A program made the translations under genes and the position numbers. A DNA stretch of 64,000 nucleotides from the NCBI RefSeq assembly GCF_019239235.1, contig NZ_JAAZTS010000005.1:1-64000 (forward strand), in the 5' to 3' direction. Under the pieces are notes generated by a model. It was not told where the DNA came from and did not search any database. It saw only the letters and a program-made list of their open reading frames with translations. The DNA comes from Caecibacteroides pullorum. GTDB lineage: Bacteria > Bacteroidota > Bacteroidia > Bacteroidales > Bacteroidaceae. The number at the start of each line of letters is the position of its first letter. The first letter of the stretch is position 1. Below are positions 42,371 to 52,700 of this stretch, piece after piece.

Positions 42371-43069
42371 TCATAAAAATGTAAGCAATTCCTTCAAATC
42401 CTTGATGTGATAAGTCGGCTTAAAAGGTAATTCACTCCGCCCTTCCACATCAAAAAACGCCTGATGCATACCCACGCCATAGGCTCCGGCAACGTCATTT
42501 TCCCAATTATCGCCTACCATCAACGAATCTTCCAGATACGACTGAGTAGCCGACAAAGCGAAATGAAATATCGGAGCATGAGGCTTCAAGACACCGATAT
42601 CATCAGACAAGACTACTTTCCGGAAATAGCCGTCGATACCCGCTGAACGCATCTTATGGCATTGTAACTCCTGAAAGCCGTTTGACAGAATATAAAGATT
42701 GTAACGTCCTGACAAATAGTCGAGCACTTCACGAGCATGAGGCATCAGCTTTGCTTTTGTAGGAATCACCGAGAAGAAATCATCCGAAAAACGTTTGGCC
42801 AGTTCTGCGTCCCCCCATCCTACCTGCTCCAGCGGATAGAGAAAGCGCTGGCGATTCAGTTCATCTTTTGTGATCTTTCCCTGTCCATACTCTTCCCACA
42901 ACTCTACGTTCCGCTTCTGATAAAGCTGATAGAAGTGGTCGAAGGAAGAGAAAAAACGGTCATACGCATACTTGTGATACATTTCCTGAAACGTATCATA
43001 GGCATTTTCTGAGAAAGCCCACAACGTATCATCCAAATCGAAAAAGATGTTTTTATATCTACGGGACAT
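42371..43069 (-). CDS. YjjG-like HAD phosphatase (noncanonical pyrimidine nucleotidase)
   Basis: The 232-residue protein has the HAD catalytic motif FFDLDDTLW (about 9-17) with nucleophile D11 and acid D13. A helical cap follows, then LSNGF (motif II), the lysine of VLKPHAPIF (motif III), and MVGDNWENDV (motif IV). The order and length match the YjjG branch, which dephosphorylates dUMP and odd pyrimidine nucleotides as house-cleaning. Exact substrate is inferred. It lies between marC and the terminator that closes the coiled-coil lipoprotein gene upstream. Confidence 0.88.
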   Translation of the reverse strand: MSRRYKNIFFDLDDTLWAFSENAYDTFQEMYHKYAYDRFFSSFDHFYQLYQKRNVELWEEYGQGKITKDELNRQRFLYPLEQVGWGDAELAKRFSDDFFSVIPTKAKLMPHAREVLDYLSGRYNLYILSNGFQELQCHKMRSAGIDGYFRKVVLSDDIGVLKPHAPIFHFALSATQSYLEDSLMVGDNWENDVAGAYGVGMHQAFFDVEGRSELPFKPTYHIKDLKELLTFL

Positions 43070-43102
43070 AGGAGAAAGATTAAGACTCTCTAAAGAAACT
43101 GC

Positions 43103-43172
43103 AAAAAAACGCAGACCTATGCTGAGGGTTACTGAGAATATTTCTCAAACCTCTCTGCAAAAGCCTGCGTTT
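43103..43172 (-). terminator. Terminator of the coiled-coil lipoprotein gene
   Basis: CTGCGTTT (43165-43172) and AAACGCAG (43107-43114) form the outer stem, with inner pairing around TGAGAATATTTCTCA. On the minus strand a run of seven T follows. The hairpin spans about 66 bases. Confidence 0.75.
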
Positions 43173-43200
43173 ACATCACTATCGATTTATTATCTACAGC

Positions 43201-44061
43201 TTATTTCACCTGGATCACAAGATATTTGGAAACACTCCAGAACTCTTGCGGATTGGTAATCTTCAGTGTAAGCTGGTTCTTATCATCTTTCTCGAATGCA
43301 TAGGAACCGGCAGGATGGTTAGTCAAAATGTCAGCCGACTTGGAATACAACTTGATTTCCTTGGTCGTACGGATATCGACTTCTGTAAAATAGTCCTTGT
43401 TGACTTCGGCATCCTGAAGCACTTCACCTTTCTTGAGAATATTCTGGTCTTTCAGTTCCTTCTTGGTTCCGAAAACAAACCAGGCTGTATTCAACGCCTT
43501 GTCCTGTTGGGAAACGGTCTTGGCTTTGGCTTCGTTTTCTGCAGTAAGCTGCTCCTTCTGTGTAGTCAGGTCGGTAACAGCTGCATCCAGTTCCTGAATA
43601 CGGATATTCTTTGATGCCAGCTCTGCCTGCAATTCCTCAATCCGCTGAGCTTTATCAGCTAAATCCTGTGTCAATTGTTCAACTGCACGCTTCAGTTGTG
43701 CCGAGTTTGTCTTGCTACTCTTTAGCATTTGTTGCAGTTTCTCAATCTGCTGCTTGTTTTCTTCCATCTGTTTGCGGATGAATTCTATATCAGAAGCCAT
43801 CTGCTGACGAGCACTCAACGAACCTTCTGCGACCGAACCACGCTGCAGGTCCACCCGATTTTCAGCAGCATTAATCTGCCGGAAACCTTCAGAAATATCA
43901 TTGAATGTACCCATCATCTCGTCTAACTCAGCATCACGCTGGCCCAATACAACTTTCAAAGAATCATTCTCGGCCCTTAACTGGTCTTTGCTCTCACCTG
44001 TAAAATTGTCGCATGAAGCCACAACGGCCGCACATACTACCAAAAAAGCTAATTTTTTCAT
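43201..44061 (-). CDS. Coiled-coil lipoprotein
   Basis: The 286-residue protein has a lipoprotein signal with VVASC (Cys17). A long coiled coil (about 30-180) follows, with many E/Q/K heptads such as EENKQQIEKLQQML and AQRIEELQAELASKNIRIQEL. The compact C-terminal beta domain (about 190-286) contains NTAWFVFGTKKELKDQNIL and DIRTTKEIKLYSKSADILTNHPAGSY. The C-terminal part resembles domains of other Bacteroidetes lipoproteins but I do not know its function. A periplasmic structural role anchored to a membrane is the simplest reading. Confidence 0.82.
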   Translation of the reverse strand: MKKLAFLVVCAAVVASCDNFTGESKDQLRAENDSLKVVLGQRDAELDEMMGTFNDISEGFRQINAAENRVDLQRGSVAEGSLSARQQMASDIEFIRKQMEENKQQIEKLQQMLKSSKTNSAQLKRAVEQLTQDLADKAQRIEELQAELASKNIRIQELDAAVTDLTTQKEQLTAENEAKAKTVSQQDKALNTAWFVFGTKKELKDQNILKKGEVLQDAEVNKDYFTEVDIRTTKEIKLYSKSADILTNHPAGSYAFEKDDKNQLTLKITNPQEFWSVSKYLVIQVK

Positions 44062-44091
44062 ACGCTTTGTTTTAACGTTTAAAGTTGGTTT

Positions 44092-44769
44092 TTATTCTTT
44101 GTCTATTCCTGCTATCACTATTACTATTTCGCCACGAGGTTCATTGGCCGTAAAATGGGCAACTAAATCACTCAAGGTACCACGTACGGTTTCTTCATGC
44201 ACCTTTGAAATTTCTCTTGAAACAGAAGCTTGCCGTTCTGTTCCAAAACATTCGGCAAATTGCGTCAAGGTCTTTACCAAACGATAAGGCGATTCATAAA
44301 ACACCATCGTTCGCGACTCTTCGGCCAATACTTTCAGACGCGTCATACGTCCTTTTTTCTGGGGCAAAAAGCCTTCAAAGCAAAATCGGTCACACGGTAA
44401 CCCAGATGCGACCAAAGCCGGCACAAAAGCTGTAGCCCCCGGCAAGCATTCCACTTCTACTCCATTCCTCGCACATTCGCGTGCCACCAAAAAACCAGGA
44501 TCGGATATACCCGGCGTACCAGCATCTGATATCAACGCTACCGTTTCACCTCCCTTTATACGATTAACAACACTTTCAACCGTTTTATGTTCATTGAACT
44601 TATGATGAGATTGCATAGCATTCTTTATTTCAAAATGCTTCAGCAAAATGCCGGATGTACGCGTGTCCTCTGCCAGAATGAGATCAGCCTCTTTCAATAT
44701 ACGAATAGCTCTGAAAGTCATATCTTCCAGATTACCTACCGGTGTGGGGACAATGTATAGTTTTCCCAT
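44092..44769 (-). CDS. rsmI: 16S rRNA (cytidine(1402)-2'-O)-methyltransferase
   Basis: The 225-residue protein matches RsmI/YraL: MGKLYIVPTPVGNLEDMTFRAI at the start, LAEDTRTSG, ALISDAGTPGISDPG, the SAM-binding PGATAFVPALVASGLP and the C-terminal NEPRGEIVIVIAG. It 2'-O-methylates C1402 of 16S rRNA (E. coli numbering). The ATG at 44769 begins the family-standard N terminus; an upstream in-frame start would run into the preceding gene. It lies 7 bases after the preceding hypothetical gene, suggesting an operon. Confidence 0.94.
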   Translation of the reverse strand: MGKLYIVPTPVGNLEDMTFRAIRILKEADLILAEDTRTSGILLKHFEIKNAMQSHHKFNEHKTVESVVNRIKGGETVALISDAGTPGISDPGFLVARECARNGVEVECLPGATAFVPALVASGLPCDRFCFEGFLPQKKGRMTRLKVLAEESRTMVFYESPYRLVKTLTQFAECFGTERQASVSREISKVHEETVRGTLSDLVAHFTANEPRGEIVIVIAGIDKE

Positions 44770-44776
44770 AATCCGT

Positions 44777-45295
44777 TCAATTGAAATACTTACGCAAAAG
44801 TTCAACAAAATCCACTACAGCTTCGTTCTCCTCTTCAACAGGTACTTCTTTTTGAAACAAAGCTATGGCTTCCTCAAAGGAAACGGCTGCATTCAATTCC
44901 GTAAATACCCGATTCATCCGTGCAGCATCTCCGCCAAACAATTCACGAGTAAAACGGAACGAATCGTTCAGGCTGACAGCATGGCGCAAGTCAGTCGCAG
45001 GTTTTATCCGTTCGCCCAATATGGCCGACGGAGAGGGCTGCTCTTCAGACACGTGTACAAGAGCAGAAGAAGGTTCCGTGATTTTCACTTCCTGCCTGGT
45101 AGGTATCGGTTCTCTCTCTTCTACGATTTCCTGCCTTACGACGGCTTCGGGAGTCTGGGACCTTGTTCCAGTCTGCAGCAATTTATTCAATTCCGCAAAT
45201 TTATTCTGCAATTCGTCCAAACGCTGTTCCATGCGTCCGATACTCCCTTTCAGGACATCCATTTCTGTCCTTATATCATCTAACAGTTTCTGCAT
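44777..45295 (-). CDS. Conserved hypothetical with coiled coil
   Basis: The 172-residue protein begins with a coiled coil, [20 protein letters not shown]...[17 protein letters not shown] Pro/Glu/Ser-rich stretch (about 45-100) follows, and then a small conserved domain, [23 protein letters not shown] and a C-terminal acidic helix. That C-terminal phrase is common in Bacteroidetes hypothetical proteins adjacent to rsmI or tdk. No function is known to me. The start at 45295 follows a TACATTTG element on this strand (45331-45324) by 28 bases. It is divergent from tdk. Confidence 0.75.
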   Translation of the reverse strand: MQKLLDDIRTEMDVLKGSIGRMEQRLDELQNKFAELNKLLQTGTRSQTPEAVVRQEIVEEREPIPTRQEVKITEPSSALVHVSEEQPSPSAILGERIKPATDLRHAVSLNDSFRFTRELFGGDAARMNRVFTELNAAVSFEEAIALFQKEVPVEEENEAVVDFVELLRKYFN

Positions 45296-45323
45296 ATCCT
45301 TCGTTGCATACTTATTAATGGTA

Positions 45324-45331
45324 CAAATGTA
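45324..45331 (-). promoter_or_regulatory. -7 element of the hypothetical/rsmI unit
   Basis: TACATTTG on the minus strand, 28 bases before the ATG at 45295. Confidence 0.5.
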
Positions 45332-45373
45332 GAAATAAATAATGAAAAAACACGAGGAAGCGAACAAAATGAT

Positions 45374-45381
45374 TACTTTTG
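45374..45381 (+). promoter_or_regulatory. -7 element before tdk
   Basis: TACTTTTG fits TAnnTTTG and precedes the tdk ATG by 22 bases. It is divergent from the minus-strand element at 45324-45331. Confidence 0.5.
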
Positions 45382-45403
45382 TACGGATTATAACAACAAA
45401 GGG

Positions 45404-46000
45404 ATGAACGTTTTTTCAGAAGATCATATACAGGAAACCAGCAGACGTGGACGGATAGAAGTCATCTGTGGATCAATGTTTTCAGGTAAGACAGAGGAAC
45501 TTATCCGACGACTGAAACGAGCGAAGTTTGCCAAACAACGGGTCGAAATATTTAAACCAGCCATCGATACACGCTATTCAGAGGCCGAAGTTGTGTCACA
45601 CGACAGCAATTCCATTGCTTCAACTCCCATTGATTCATCAGGCACTATCCTGCTTTTTGCTTCTGAAATTGACGTAGTCGGTATAGACGAAGCCCAATTC
45701 TTTGACAATGGCCTGATAGACGTCTGCAACCAACTGGCCAATAATGGTATTCGAGTCATTATCGCAGGCCTCGACATGGACTTCCGTGGCATCCCGTTCG
45801 GCCCCATGCCCGGCCTATGCGCCATAGCCGATGAGGTGACGAAAGTACATGCCATTTGTGTCAAATGTGGACAACTGGCCTCCTTCTCTCATCGCACAGT
45901 AAAAAATGACAAGCAAGTGCTTCTCGGAGAAACGGCTCAATATGAGCCCCTATGCCGCACATGCTATTTGAAGGCAATCCAAGAAGACAGCAAGAAATGA
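45404..46000 (+). CDS. tdk: Thymidine kinase
   Basis: The 198-residue protein is a type II thymidine kinase. It has the P-loop [15 protein letters not shown] (about 22-36), DEAQFFD (Walker B-like), [16 protein letters not shown] and the structural zinc pairs CVKC and CRTC. It phosphorylates thymidine to dTMP in nucleotide salvage. The 19-base gap to the next gene suggests co-transcription with the AI-2E family permease. Confidence 0.95.
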   Translation: MNVFSEDHIQETSRRGRIEVICGSMFSGKTEELIRRLKRAKFAKQRVEIFKPAIDTRYSEAEVVSHDSNSIASTPIDSSGTILLFASEIDVVGIDEAQFFDNGLIDVCNQLANNGIRVIIAGLDMDFRGIPFGPMPGLCAIADEVTKVHAICVKCGQLASFSHRTVKNDKQVLLGETAQYEPLCRTCYLKAIQEDSKK

Positions 46001-46019
46001 AAAACCAAATTCGCGCATT

Positions 46020-47135
46020 ATGGAACGTAAGAAAATCACTTTCGACAGCTTTATACGCGGCGCTATCATTTGCGGCGTTGTCATTGCCATTCTGATGCTT
46101 TTGAAAAGGCTTAGCAGCGTACTACTACCCTTTTTCATCGCATGGTTGGCCGCTTATTTGATTTATCCGTTAGTAACATTCTTTCAACATCGGTTGAAAT
46201 TAAGGAACAGGGCTCTTTCTATATTTTGCGCTCTCCTTTTATTAGCTGCCATAGGGACAGCAGCTTTTTATCTGTTGGTTCCCCCAATGGTCCAAGAGTT
46301 CAGTCGAGTCAAAGATCTGCTGATGGCCTATTTTACAGACAGCAGCTATGGTAGCAATGTACCACGTAGTCTATCAGATTTTCTACGAGAAAACATAGAC
46401 CCGGCATTACTCAAACAACTTTTTCAAGAAAAAAACCTACTGAATATGTTGAAAGAAGCTGTACCTCCTTTATGGTCATTGGTCACAGAATCCATCAACC
46501 TTATATATGGAGTATTCACGATATTCATTATCTTACTCTACATCGTATTCATATTGTTAGATTATGAAAGTATTTCCGAAGGTTGGCCACGTTTACTTCC
46601 GGCAAAATACCGTCCCTTCCTGACAGGCATTATGAACGATGTAAAAGAAGGCATGAACAAATACTTTCGCGGTCAGGCATTTGTCGCATTATGTGTAGGC
46701 ATTTTATTCAGCATCGGTTTCCTCATCATTGATTTCCCTTTGGCTATCGGCCTGGGGCTATTCATAGGTCTTCTTAACCTTGTCCCTTATTTACAGATTA
46801 TCGGTTTTATCCCAACCATTATATTAGCTATCTTGAAAGCAGCCGATACAGGAGGAAACTTTTGGATCATTTTAGCAGCAGCCCTTGCCGTATTTGCTGT
46901 TGTACAAGCCATTCAAGACGGTTTCATTGTACCACGTGTAATGGGTAAGATAACAGGGCTAAACCCGGCTATCATCCTGCTTTCACTTTCCATATGGGGT
47001 TCACTGATGGGAATGTTAGGCATGATTATAGCGCTACCGTTAACCACACTTATGCTTTCTTATTACCAAAGATTTATTATCGATCGGGAGAAAATCGAAC
47101 ATACAGAAAGCTCTAAAAATCAAACACATGAATAA
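46020..47135 (+). CDS. AI-2E family permease-like membrane protein
   Basis: The 371-residue protein belongs to the UPF0118/AI-2E transporter family. It has hydrophobic N-terminal helices (SFIRGAIICGVVIAILML, LLPFFIAWLAAYLIYPLVTFF), a soluble middle (about 100-165) and a C-terminal helix bundle. The conserved block is LFIGLLNLVPYLQIIGFIPTIILAIL, followed by QAIQDGFIVPRVMGKITGLNP. Family members include TqsA, exporters and Na+/H+ antiporters, so the substrate is open. It starts 19 bases after tdk; tRNA-Lys follows 94 bases after its stop. Confidence 0.9.
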   Translation: MERKKITFDSFIRGAIICGVVIAILMLLKRLSSVLLPFFIAWLAAYLIYPLVTFFQHRLKLRNRALSIFCALLLLAAIGTAAFYLLVPPMVQEFSRVKDLLMAYFTDSSYGSNVPRSLSDFLRENIDPALLKQLFQEKNLLNMLKEAVPPLWSLVTESINLIYGVFTIFIILLYIVFILLDYESISEGWPRLLPAKYRPFLTGIMNDVKEGMNKYFRGQAFVALCVGILFSIGFLIIDFPLAIGLGLFIGLLNLVPYLQIIGFIPTIILAILKAADTGGNFWIILAAALAVFAVVQAIQDGFIVPRVMGKITGLNPAIILLSLSIWGSLMGMLGMIIALPLTTLMLSYYQRFIIDREKIEHTESSKNQTHE

Positions 47136-47173
47136 ATATCAACCAAAGGAATAAAATAAAAACGCTAATAATA

Positions 47174-47204
47174 TTTGCTATTTAAAAAGGAATGACTATC
47201 TTTG
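47174..47204 (+). promoter_or_regulatory. Promoter of tRNA-Lys
   Basis: TTTG (47174-47177), exactly 19 bases, TATCTTTG (47197-47204). It lies 25 bases before the tRNA. Confidence 0.8.
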
Positions 47205-47229
47205 CACCCGCTTAACAGCAATAAGGTTT

Positions 47230-47302
47230 GATTCGCTAGCTCAGCAGGTAGAGCACAACACTTTTAATGTTGGGGTCTTGGGTTCGAGCCCCAAGCGGAT
47301 CA
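47230..47302 (+). tRNA. tRNA-Lys (anticodon TTT)
   Basis: 73 bases fold as a cloverleaf. Acceptor arms GATTCGC/GCGGATC (one G-T pair), a D arm GCTC/GAGC, an anticodon loop CTTTTAA giving TTT, and a T arm with GGTTCGAGCC. CCA is not encoded. It reads AAA and AAG. Confidence 0.93.
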
Positions 47303-47313
47303 CTTAAAATCAG

Positions 47314-47342
47314 AGAGTTACACAAAAGTAGCTCTTTTTTTT
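47314..47342 (+). terminator. Terminator after tRNA-Lys
   Basis: AGAGTTAC (47314-47321) pairs with GTAGCTCT (47328-47335), one G-T pair, with a 6-base loop and a run of eight T. Confidence 0.7.
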
Positions 47343-47524
47343 ATGCTTGAATTGCGCCGGTTTACATGGGGATATTCAGTAAACCAGATCAAGGGTCAGC
47401 GGATATTACTTCATTTCATATAAACAGTTTTCATAAAAAACAGGGGCAGCGTCTAAATTTGATACATAAATAATATCATTCCGACACGCCCCTAAGTTTT
47501 TCGATTTTTTCAATCTTATCAAAT

Positions 47525-49522
47525 CTACTTCTTCTGGATTTTAGCTACATATCCACCACCTGGATACATTTTTATTTGAATCTTTCTATCGAAAGATAAC
47601 TCACCAACTTGTTTACGATAATCCGTTCCTTTACGATGAGCATTCACTCCATCGCAAAATTGTTCAAGCTGATATTTGCCTTCAGGCAAAAAAGACAAAT
47701 CAATAGTCAACTCACGGGTATTCCAATCGGTAATTCCACCTACATACCAAACATCTCCCTTACGACGAGCAGTCACAATATATTCGCCCATCTTACCTTC
47801 CAAAACTCTCGTTTCATCCCATACAGTAGGAATTTGTGCTATAAAATCTGTAGATTCTGGCTCGCGCATATAATTGCTAGGAGCATCACAAAGCATATTC
47901 AACGGAGACTCCAGCACTACATACAACGCCAATTGACGACAACGCGTACCTTGGCTCATCGGTTCAGAATAGCAAGGATAATAATGTCCCTTAGCTGCAT
48001 TACGCATAGCTCCTTGAGTGTAATCCATAGGTCCAGCAACTTGACGAATAAAGGGAAGCATAACATCATATTTTACTTGATCATAAGATACTGGATTCCA
48101 CTTTAATTGTTCCAATCCATTTACACCTTCAAAATTGAGCACATTAGGATAAGTTCGATTCAAGCCTGCCGGTTTAGACGTCCCATGTAAATCAAGAACC
48201 AACTTATATTTAGCACACATCGCAGCTGCACGATAATTAAAGTCGGTTATAATCTGATCGTCGCGATCCATAAAATCAACCTTAAAGCCTTTTATTCCCA
48301 TTTCTGAATAATGACGGCATATGTTTTCCATATCACGATCAAAAGCATAATATCCAGCCCAAAGAATAATGCCTACATTACGCTGCTTGGCATAATCCAC
48401 CAATTCGCGTAAATTAATATCCTTGACAACCTGCATCAAATCCGCTTTCAAATTTACGGCCCATCCTTCATCCAAAATAACATATTCTATCCCTTTAGAT
48501 GCCGCAAAATCAATATAAGCCTTATAGGTTTCATTGTTTACTCCCGTCACGAAATCAACTCCTTCCAAATTCCAATCATTCCACCATTCCCATGCTACTT
48601 TACCCGGCTTAATCCACGAAGTATCGTCGACACGTGAAGGAGCGGCCAACAGATAACTCAGATTGGAAGCGGCCAAATCCTTATCCGAAGTAGAAACAAT
48701 AGCTATACGCCAAGGGAACGTACGCGCTTTCTCAACTTTGGCTATATAATTTTCCCGTTCAGTTACCAACATCTGAAGCTGATTATGCCCGCCTTGTTTT
48801 AACTGCTTTGGATAAGGAGCAAAAACCGCACTCAACCGATTACTTCCCTGGGAAGCAGACAAATAAAGTCCTGGATAATTTTCCAAATGAGTTTCTGTTA
48901 TACACATCTTCATACCTTCGCCTACATTCACAACTACAGGCAAAAACATCAGCCTTTGTTTATGCAACTTAGATAAAGATGTAGTTGTATATTCATTTTC
49001 AAATGAATTAAAGAACTGAGCGTCAGGGGTATCTTCATTCCAATTTCTGACATATGGAACTGAAGCTACCGCATCAAAAGGAAAATTAAAATCAGATTGT
49101 TCCGAAACAATATTAAAAGGCTTTTCCACATCGCTTACAAAGCGATAGGCAATCCCATCATCATATGCTCTAAATTCGACTCGATAATGTCCTTTAAAGA
49201 ATAAAACCAATTCATTATAATGATCTCTAATTTGAGCAGCGCGATAGAATGGAGAAAACACCGTTTCGTCCACACTCTTACGCCGACTTTTTTGAATACG
49301 AACACCAGTGCCCCACACCGTTCCATTATCCAAAGTCATGGAAATATTTGATGGAGCCATTATCTGGCGACCGTTACAAACGACATCGTATGTCAATTGT
49401 TCACCAGCCACAATTGTTGTAGATAAATTTCCCCCAGGAGATTTCAAAACAAAACTTTTTTGGGCGTACACTGAAATTCCTAATACGCACCACAATAATA
49501 ACAATAAAACAGCCTTCTTCAT
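47525..49522 (-). CDS. Glycoside hydrolase family 97 enzyme
   Basis: The 665-residue protein has a signal peptide (MKKAVLLLLLWCVLGISVYA) and the three parts of GH97: an N-terminal beta-sandwich (about 25-285), a (beta/alpha)8 barrel (about 290-570) and a C-terminal beta domain. The barrel carries WEWWNDWNLEG, VILDEGW, GFKVDFMDRDDQ with Asp416, and VLNFEG with Glu465. An Asp at this position is the nucleophile in retaining GH97 alpha-galactosidases, whereas SusB-type enzymes use two Glu and invert. A retaining alpha-galactosidase-like activity is therefore favoured by inference. The ATG at 49522 is used; a TTG six bases upstream is a weaker choice. It is AT-richer than the operon next to it. 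Confidence 0.9.
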   Translation of the reverse strand: MKKAVLLLLLWCVLGISVYAQKSFVLKSPGGNLSTTIVAGEQLTYDVVCNGRQIMAPSNISMTLDNGTVWGTGVRIQKSRRKSVDETVFSPFYRAAQIRDHYNELVLFFKGHYRVEFRAYDDGIAYRFVSDVEKPFNIVSEQSDFNFPFDAVASVPYVRNWNEDTPDAQFFNSFENEYTTTSLSKLHKQRLMFLPVVVNVGEGMKMCITETHLENYPGLYLSASQGSNRLSAVFAPYPKQLKQGGHNQLQMLVTERENYIAKVEKARTFPWRIAIVSTSDKDLAASNLSYLLAAPSRVDDTSWIKPGKVAWEWWNDWNLEGVDFVTGVNNETYKAYIDFAASKGIEYVILDEGWAVNLKADLMQVVKDINLRELVDYAKQRNVGIILWAGYYAFDRDMENICRHYSEMGIKGFKVDFMDRDDQIITDFNYRAAAMCAKYKLVLDLHGTSKPAGLNRTYPNVLNFEGVNGLEQLKWNPVSYDQVKYDVMLPFIRQVAGPMDYTQGAMRNAAKGHYYPCYSEPMSQGTRCRQLALYVVLESPLNMLCDAPSNYMREPESTDFIAQIPTVWDETRVLEGKMGEYIVTARRKGDVWYVGGITDWNTRELTIDLSFLPEGKYQLEQFCDGVNAHRKGTDYRKQVGELSFDRKIQIKMYPGGGYVAKIQKK

Positions 49523-49732
49523 TGTCAAAACAATATTTAAATTATAAAATCTAAAACTATCTCATAAAGTTAATCAAGCAAAACCACAGCTCTTGACTAC
49601 AAATTACTTCATCAACATCAAAGAAAAGTCAAACTATAGACGTTTACAATATATATGAATATTATAAACAAGATTGTTGATTTTTAATAATAAATGCATA
49701 GTCAAAGTTGTGCCATCGATAAACCTTCTCTA

Positions 49733-52700
49733 TCATCTTCCTGTGCGCAAAGCTCGGTATATCGTCTCATGAATACGTTCACGCACATCAAGCTCCATCA
49801 ACAGATTGTTACAGACATCGGGAGAAATACGATTGCTCAAAAACACGTAGACAAGACCATTGTCGGGATCGACCCAGGCACAAGTACCCGTAAAGCCTGT
49901 ATGGCCATAGACGGAAGCAGGAGCAGATTCACAACAAGGGCTGAAGCGCTCATTGGCCTTGCCAGGCTTATCGAAACCCAATCCCCGACGGCTGATGCGT
50001 GAAGTCTGAGTCGTAAACGTTCGGCATGTCTCGGCACTCAAGTAACGCTTGCCCTGATAGACTCCGTCGTCGAGTAGCATCTGGCAAAGGGCGGCGACTT
50101 CGGAAGCATTCGAGAACAGGCCAGCATTGCCCGACACCCCACCAAGAAAAGCGGCCGACTCGTCGTGGACAAAGCCTCGCAAAGTAGTCTTGCGCAGGAA
50201 GGCATCAGTCGAAGTAGGTACGATGTGGCGAGCAGACAGGAAAGCCAAAGGACGAAAACCTGTATGTGTCAATCCCATCGGCCCATAAAATTCTTTGTGA
50301 AGGAATTCATCCATCGAAAGGCCCGTACGAACTTCGACTACCTGCTGGAGAAGGATGAAACCCACACAACTATAGCGGTAACGTTTGTCGCGAAGGCGCG
50401 CATCGGCAATCTTCCGCATCATCTCCTGCTTGAAGGAGGCTTGGAGCCAAAGGCTATCGGACACCTGAATGGTGCAACTATCAGTCCTGAAAGGAGAAGT
50501 CAACCCTGCACGGAAACGAAAATGGGGATTGCCCCACGTTTTACGTCCGAGGCGGACGGTGTGGAGGCGATCGGCACTCGCTTTAAACAACGTGCCGGCG
50601 TAGCTTTCCTTGTCGATAGCATCCTGATAGAACAAGATAGTAGAAGGCAAACCCGACTCGTGCATCAACAATTCGCGAATAGTGATGCGCTCCTTGTCCG
50701 TCCCCTTCAGGAAAGGAAGGTAAGTCGAAGCGTAGTCGGTCAAGCTAAGAAGGCCCTGATCATAGAGTTTCATCACGGCCAGCAGAGTGGCCGTCATCTT
50801 GGTAAGCGAAGCCAGGTCGTAGACGTCGGTTGCCTCCACGGGAACCTTTCCTCCTTTCTCCTGCGTACCGAAAGCCTTGTTGAACATCTCGTGCCCATCC
50901 TTCCACACGACGACCTGACAACCAGGAAAAGCCCCCTTGCGGATACCCTCCTCCACGATGTCGTCAATCTGAGAAAGAATGCCCGCATCCATGCCATGTT
51001 CGTCGGGGTTGTAGCGGGGAAGCGTGCGCGGCTCGATGGTGACGCCCTCGCCTGCAACAAAAGCTTCGCCGATGCTGGCCGAAAGACGACCGTCGGCACC
51101 CGCTACGCCATAGAGTATATCCGCCACGCCTTGTTGCACCTCTTCGTCGGAGGCATGGGCCAGAACTACGGCCGACGCCTTCTTGAGGCATCCGTCCATC
51201 CACGACTCCAACCGATAACCTTGGACGAAAAGAACATAAACCACGGGGACTTCTGGAGCAAAGGTTTCAAAGAAAGTGCGATAGGCGTCCAGATTGTCCT
51301 CAGTGACACACACCAGTACCCGACGATAGGAAGCAAGTCGTTTCTGGAACGCAGCACATTGCGAGGCATTCATGCCACGCGCCACGTCGAACCGCTCGGG
51401 CTCGGCATAGGGACGCAGGGCTTGCATGAAGGGCATCAGCTCCGCATGGTCGCCCACGTTGACTACGGCCACGTCTTTCAATGTAGGATCCAAGGGCAAG
51501 GTCTTCTCCTCGTTGCCCAGCACGGTGACGGCCGCCAGACTCAAGCGGCGCACAAGGTCGCGCGCCTGAGGCGTATTGAGCCGCGTACTGAGTCCCGACA
51601 GGCGTACGAAAGGTTTCCGATTCAATCCCAACGCATATTTGTAGGTCAGCACCTTGCGGCATCGGCGCGCAATGTCTTCTTTGGAAAGTTCGCCGTGCTT
51701 CACGGCACGAAGTACCGCATCGACATCTTCCTTGATGCGACGCGGCACGAGCAACTGGTCATGGCCCGCCTTCAACGCCTCGAGGCAGAGGGAAGCGCTA
51801 CCCGAAACGCCTTTCATGGCAAGGGCGTCCGTAAAAACCAGCCCCTTGAAGCGAAGTTCATCGACGAGGAGGTCGTGTGTAATCTTGCGCGAGAGGGAAG
51901 TAGGCACTCCTTCCCTACCCTCCAGCGCGGGTACGGCCAGATGGCCCACCATGATGCCGTTCAGCCCCGCGTCTATCACCTGGCGGAAGGGATAAAGCTC
52001 CACACTATCCAATCTTTCGCGCGAGAAGCGCAACGTGGGCAGGGCTTTGTGGGAATCGACGTTCGTATCGCCATGACCAGGGAAATGCTTGGCTACAGAA
52101 ACCACGCCTCCGTCTTCGAGGCCACGGGCATAGGCCACAACCTTGCGGGCCACGTTCGCGGGGTCTTCGCCAAAGGAGCGGGTATTGATGACGGGGTTCG
52201 AGGGATTGATGTTCACGTCGGCCACAGGGGCAAAGTTGACGTGGATGCCCATCTCGCGGCACTCGCGGGCCACCTCGCGCCCGTATTCGTAGAGCAGGCT
52301 ATCGTCGGCGATGCATCCCAACACCATGTTGCGAGGAAAGCGGGGCGTCTCCTTCAGGCGCATGGCCAGGCCCCATTCGCCATCCAAGGTGATCATCAGA
52401 GGTACGTCGGCCCACTCCTGAGCCAGATTGGTCAGCGCCACCTGATTGGGCACCTCGCCGGCGGAGAACAAGAGGCCGCCCACCTTGTAGTCTTTCACCA
52501 CCTTGCGCAGGAGATCTACGTTTGCCTTGGTCTGTGTGGGAGCAATCGTATAGATGAAAAGCTGGCCGATACGCTCGCGCAGGCTCAAGGTCTGCATGAC
52601 GGAGTCCACCCATTGACGGCAACCTGCATCGTCTTTCATCGCATAGAGGAAGGAAGCCTCTCCGCGGGGCGTGGAAGCAGGCACGCTTTGGGCATCGGAC

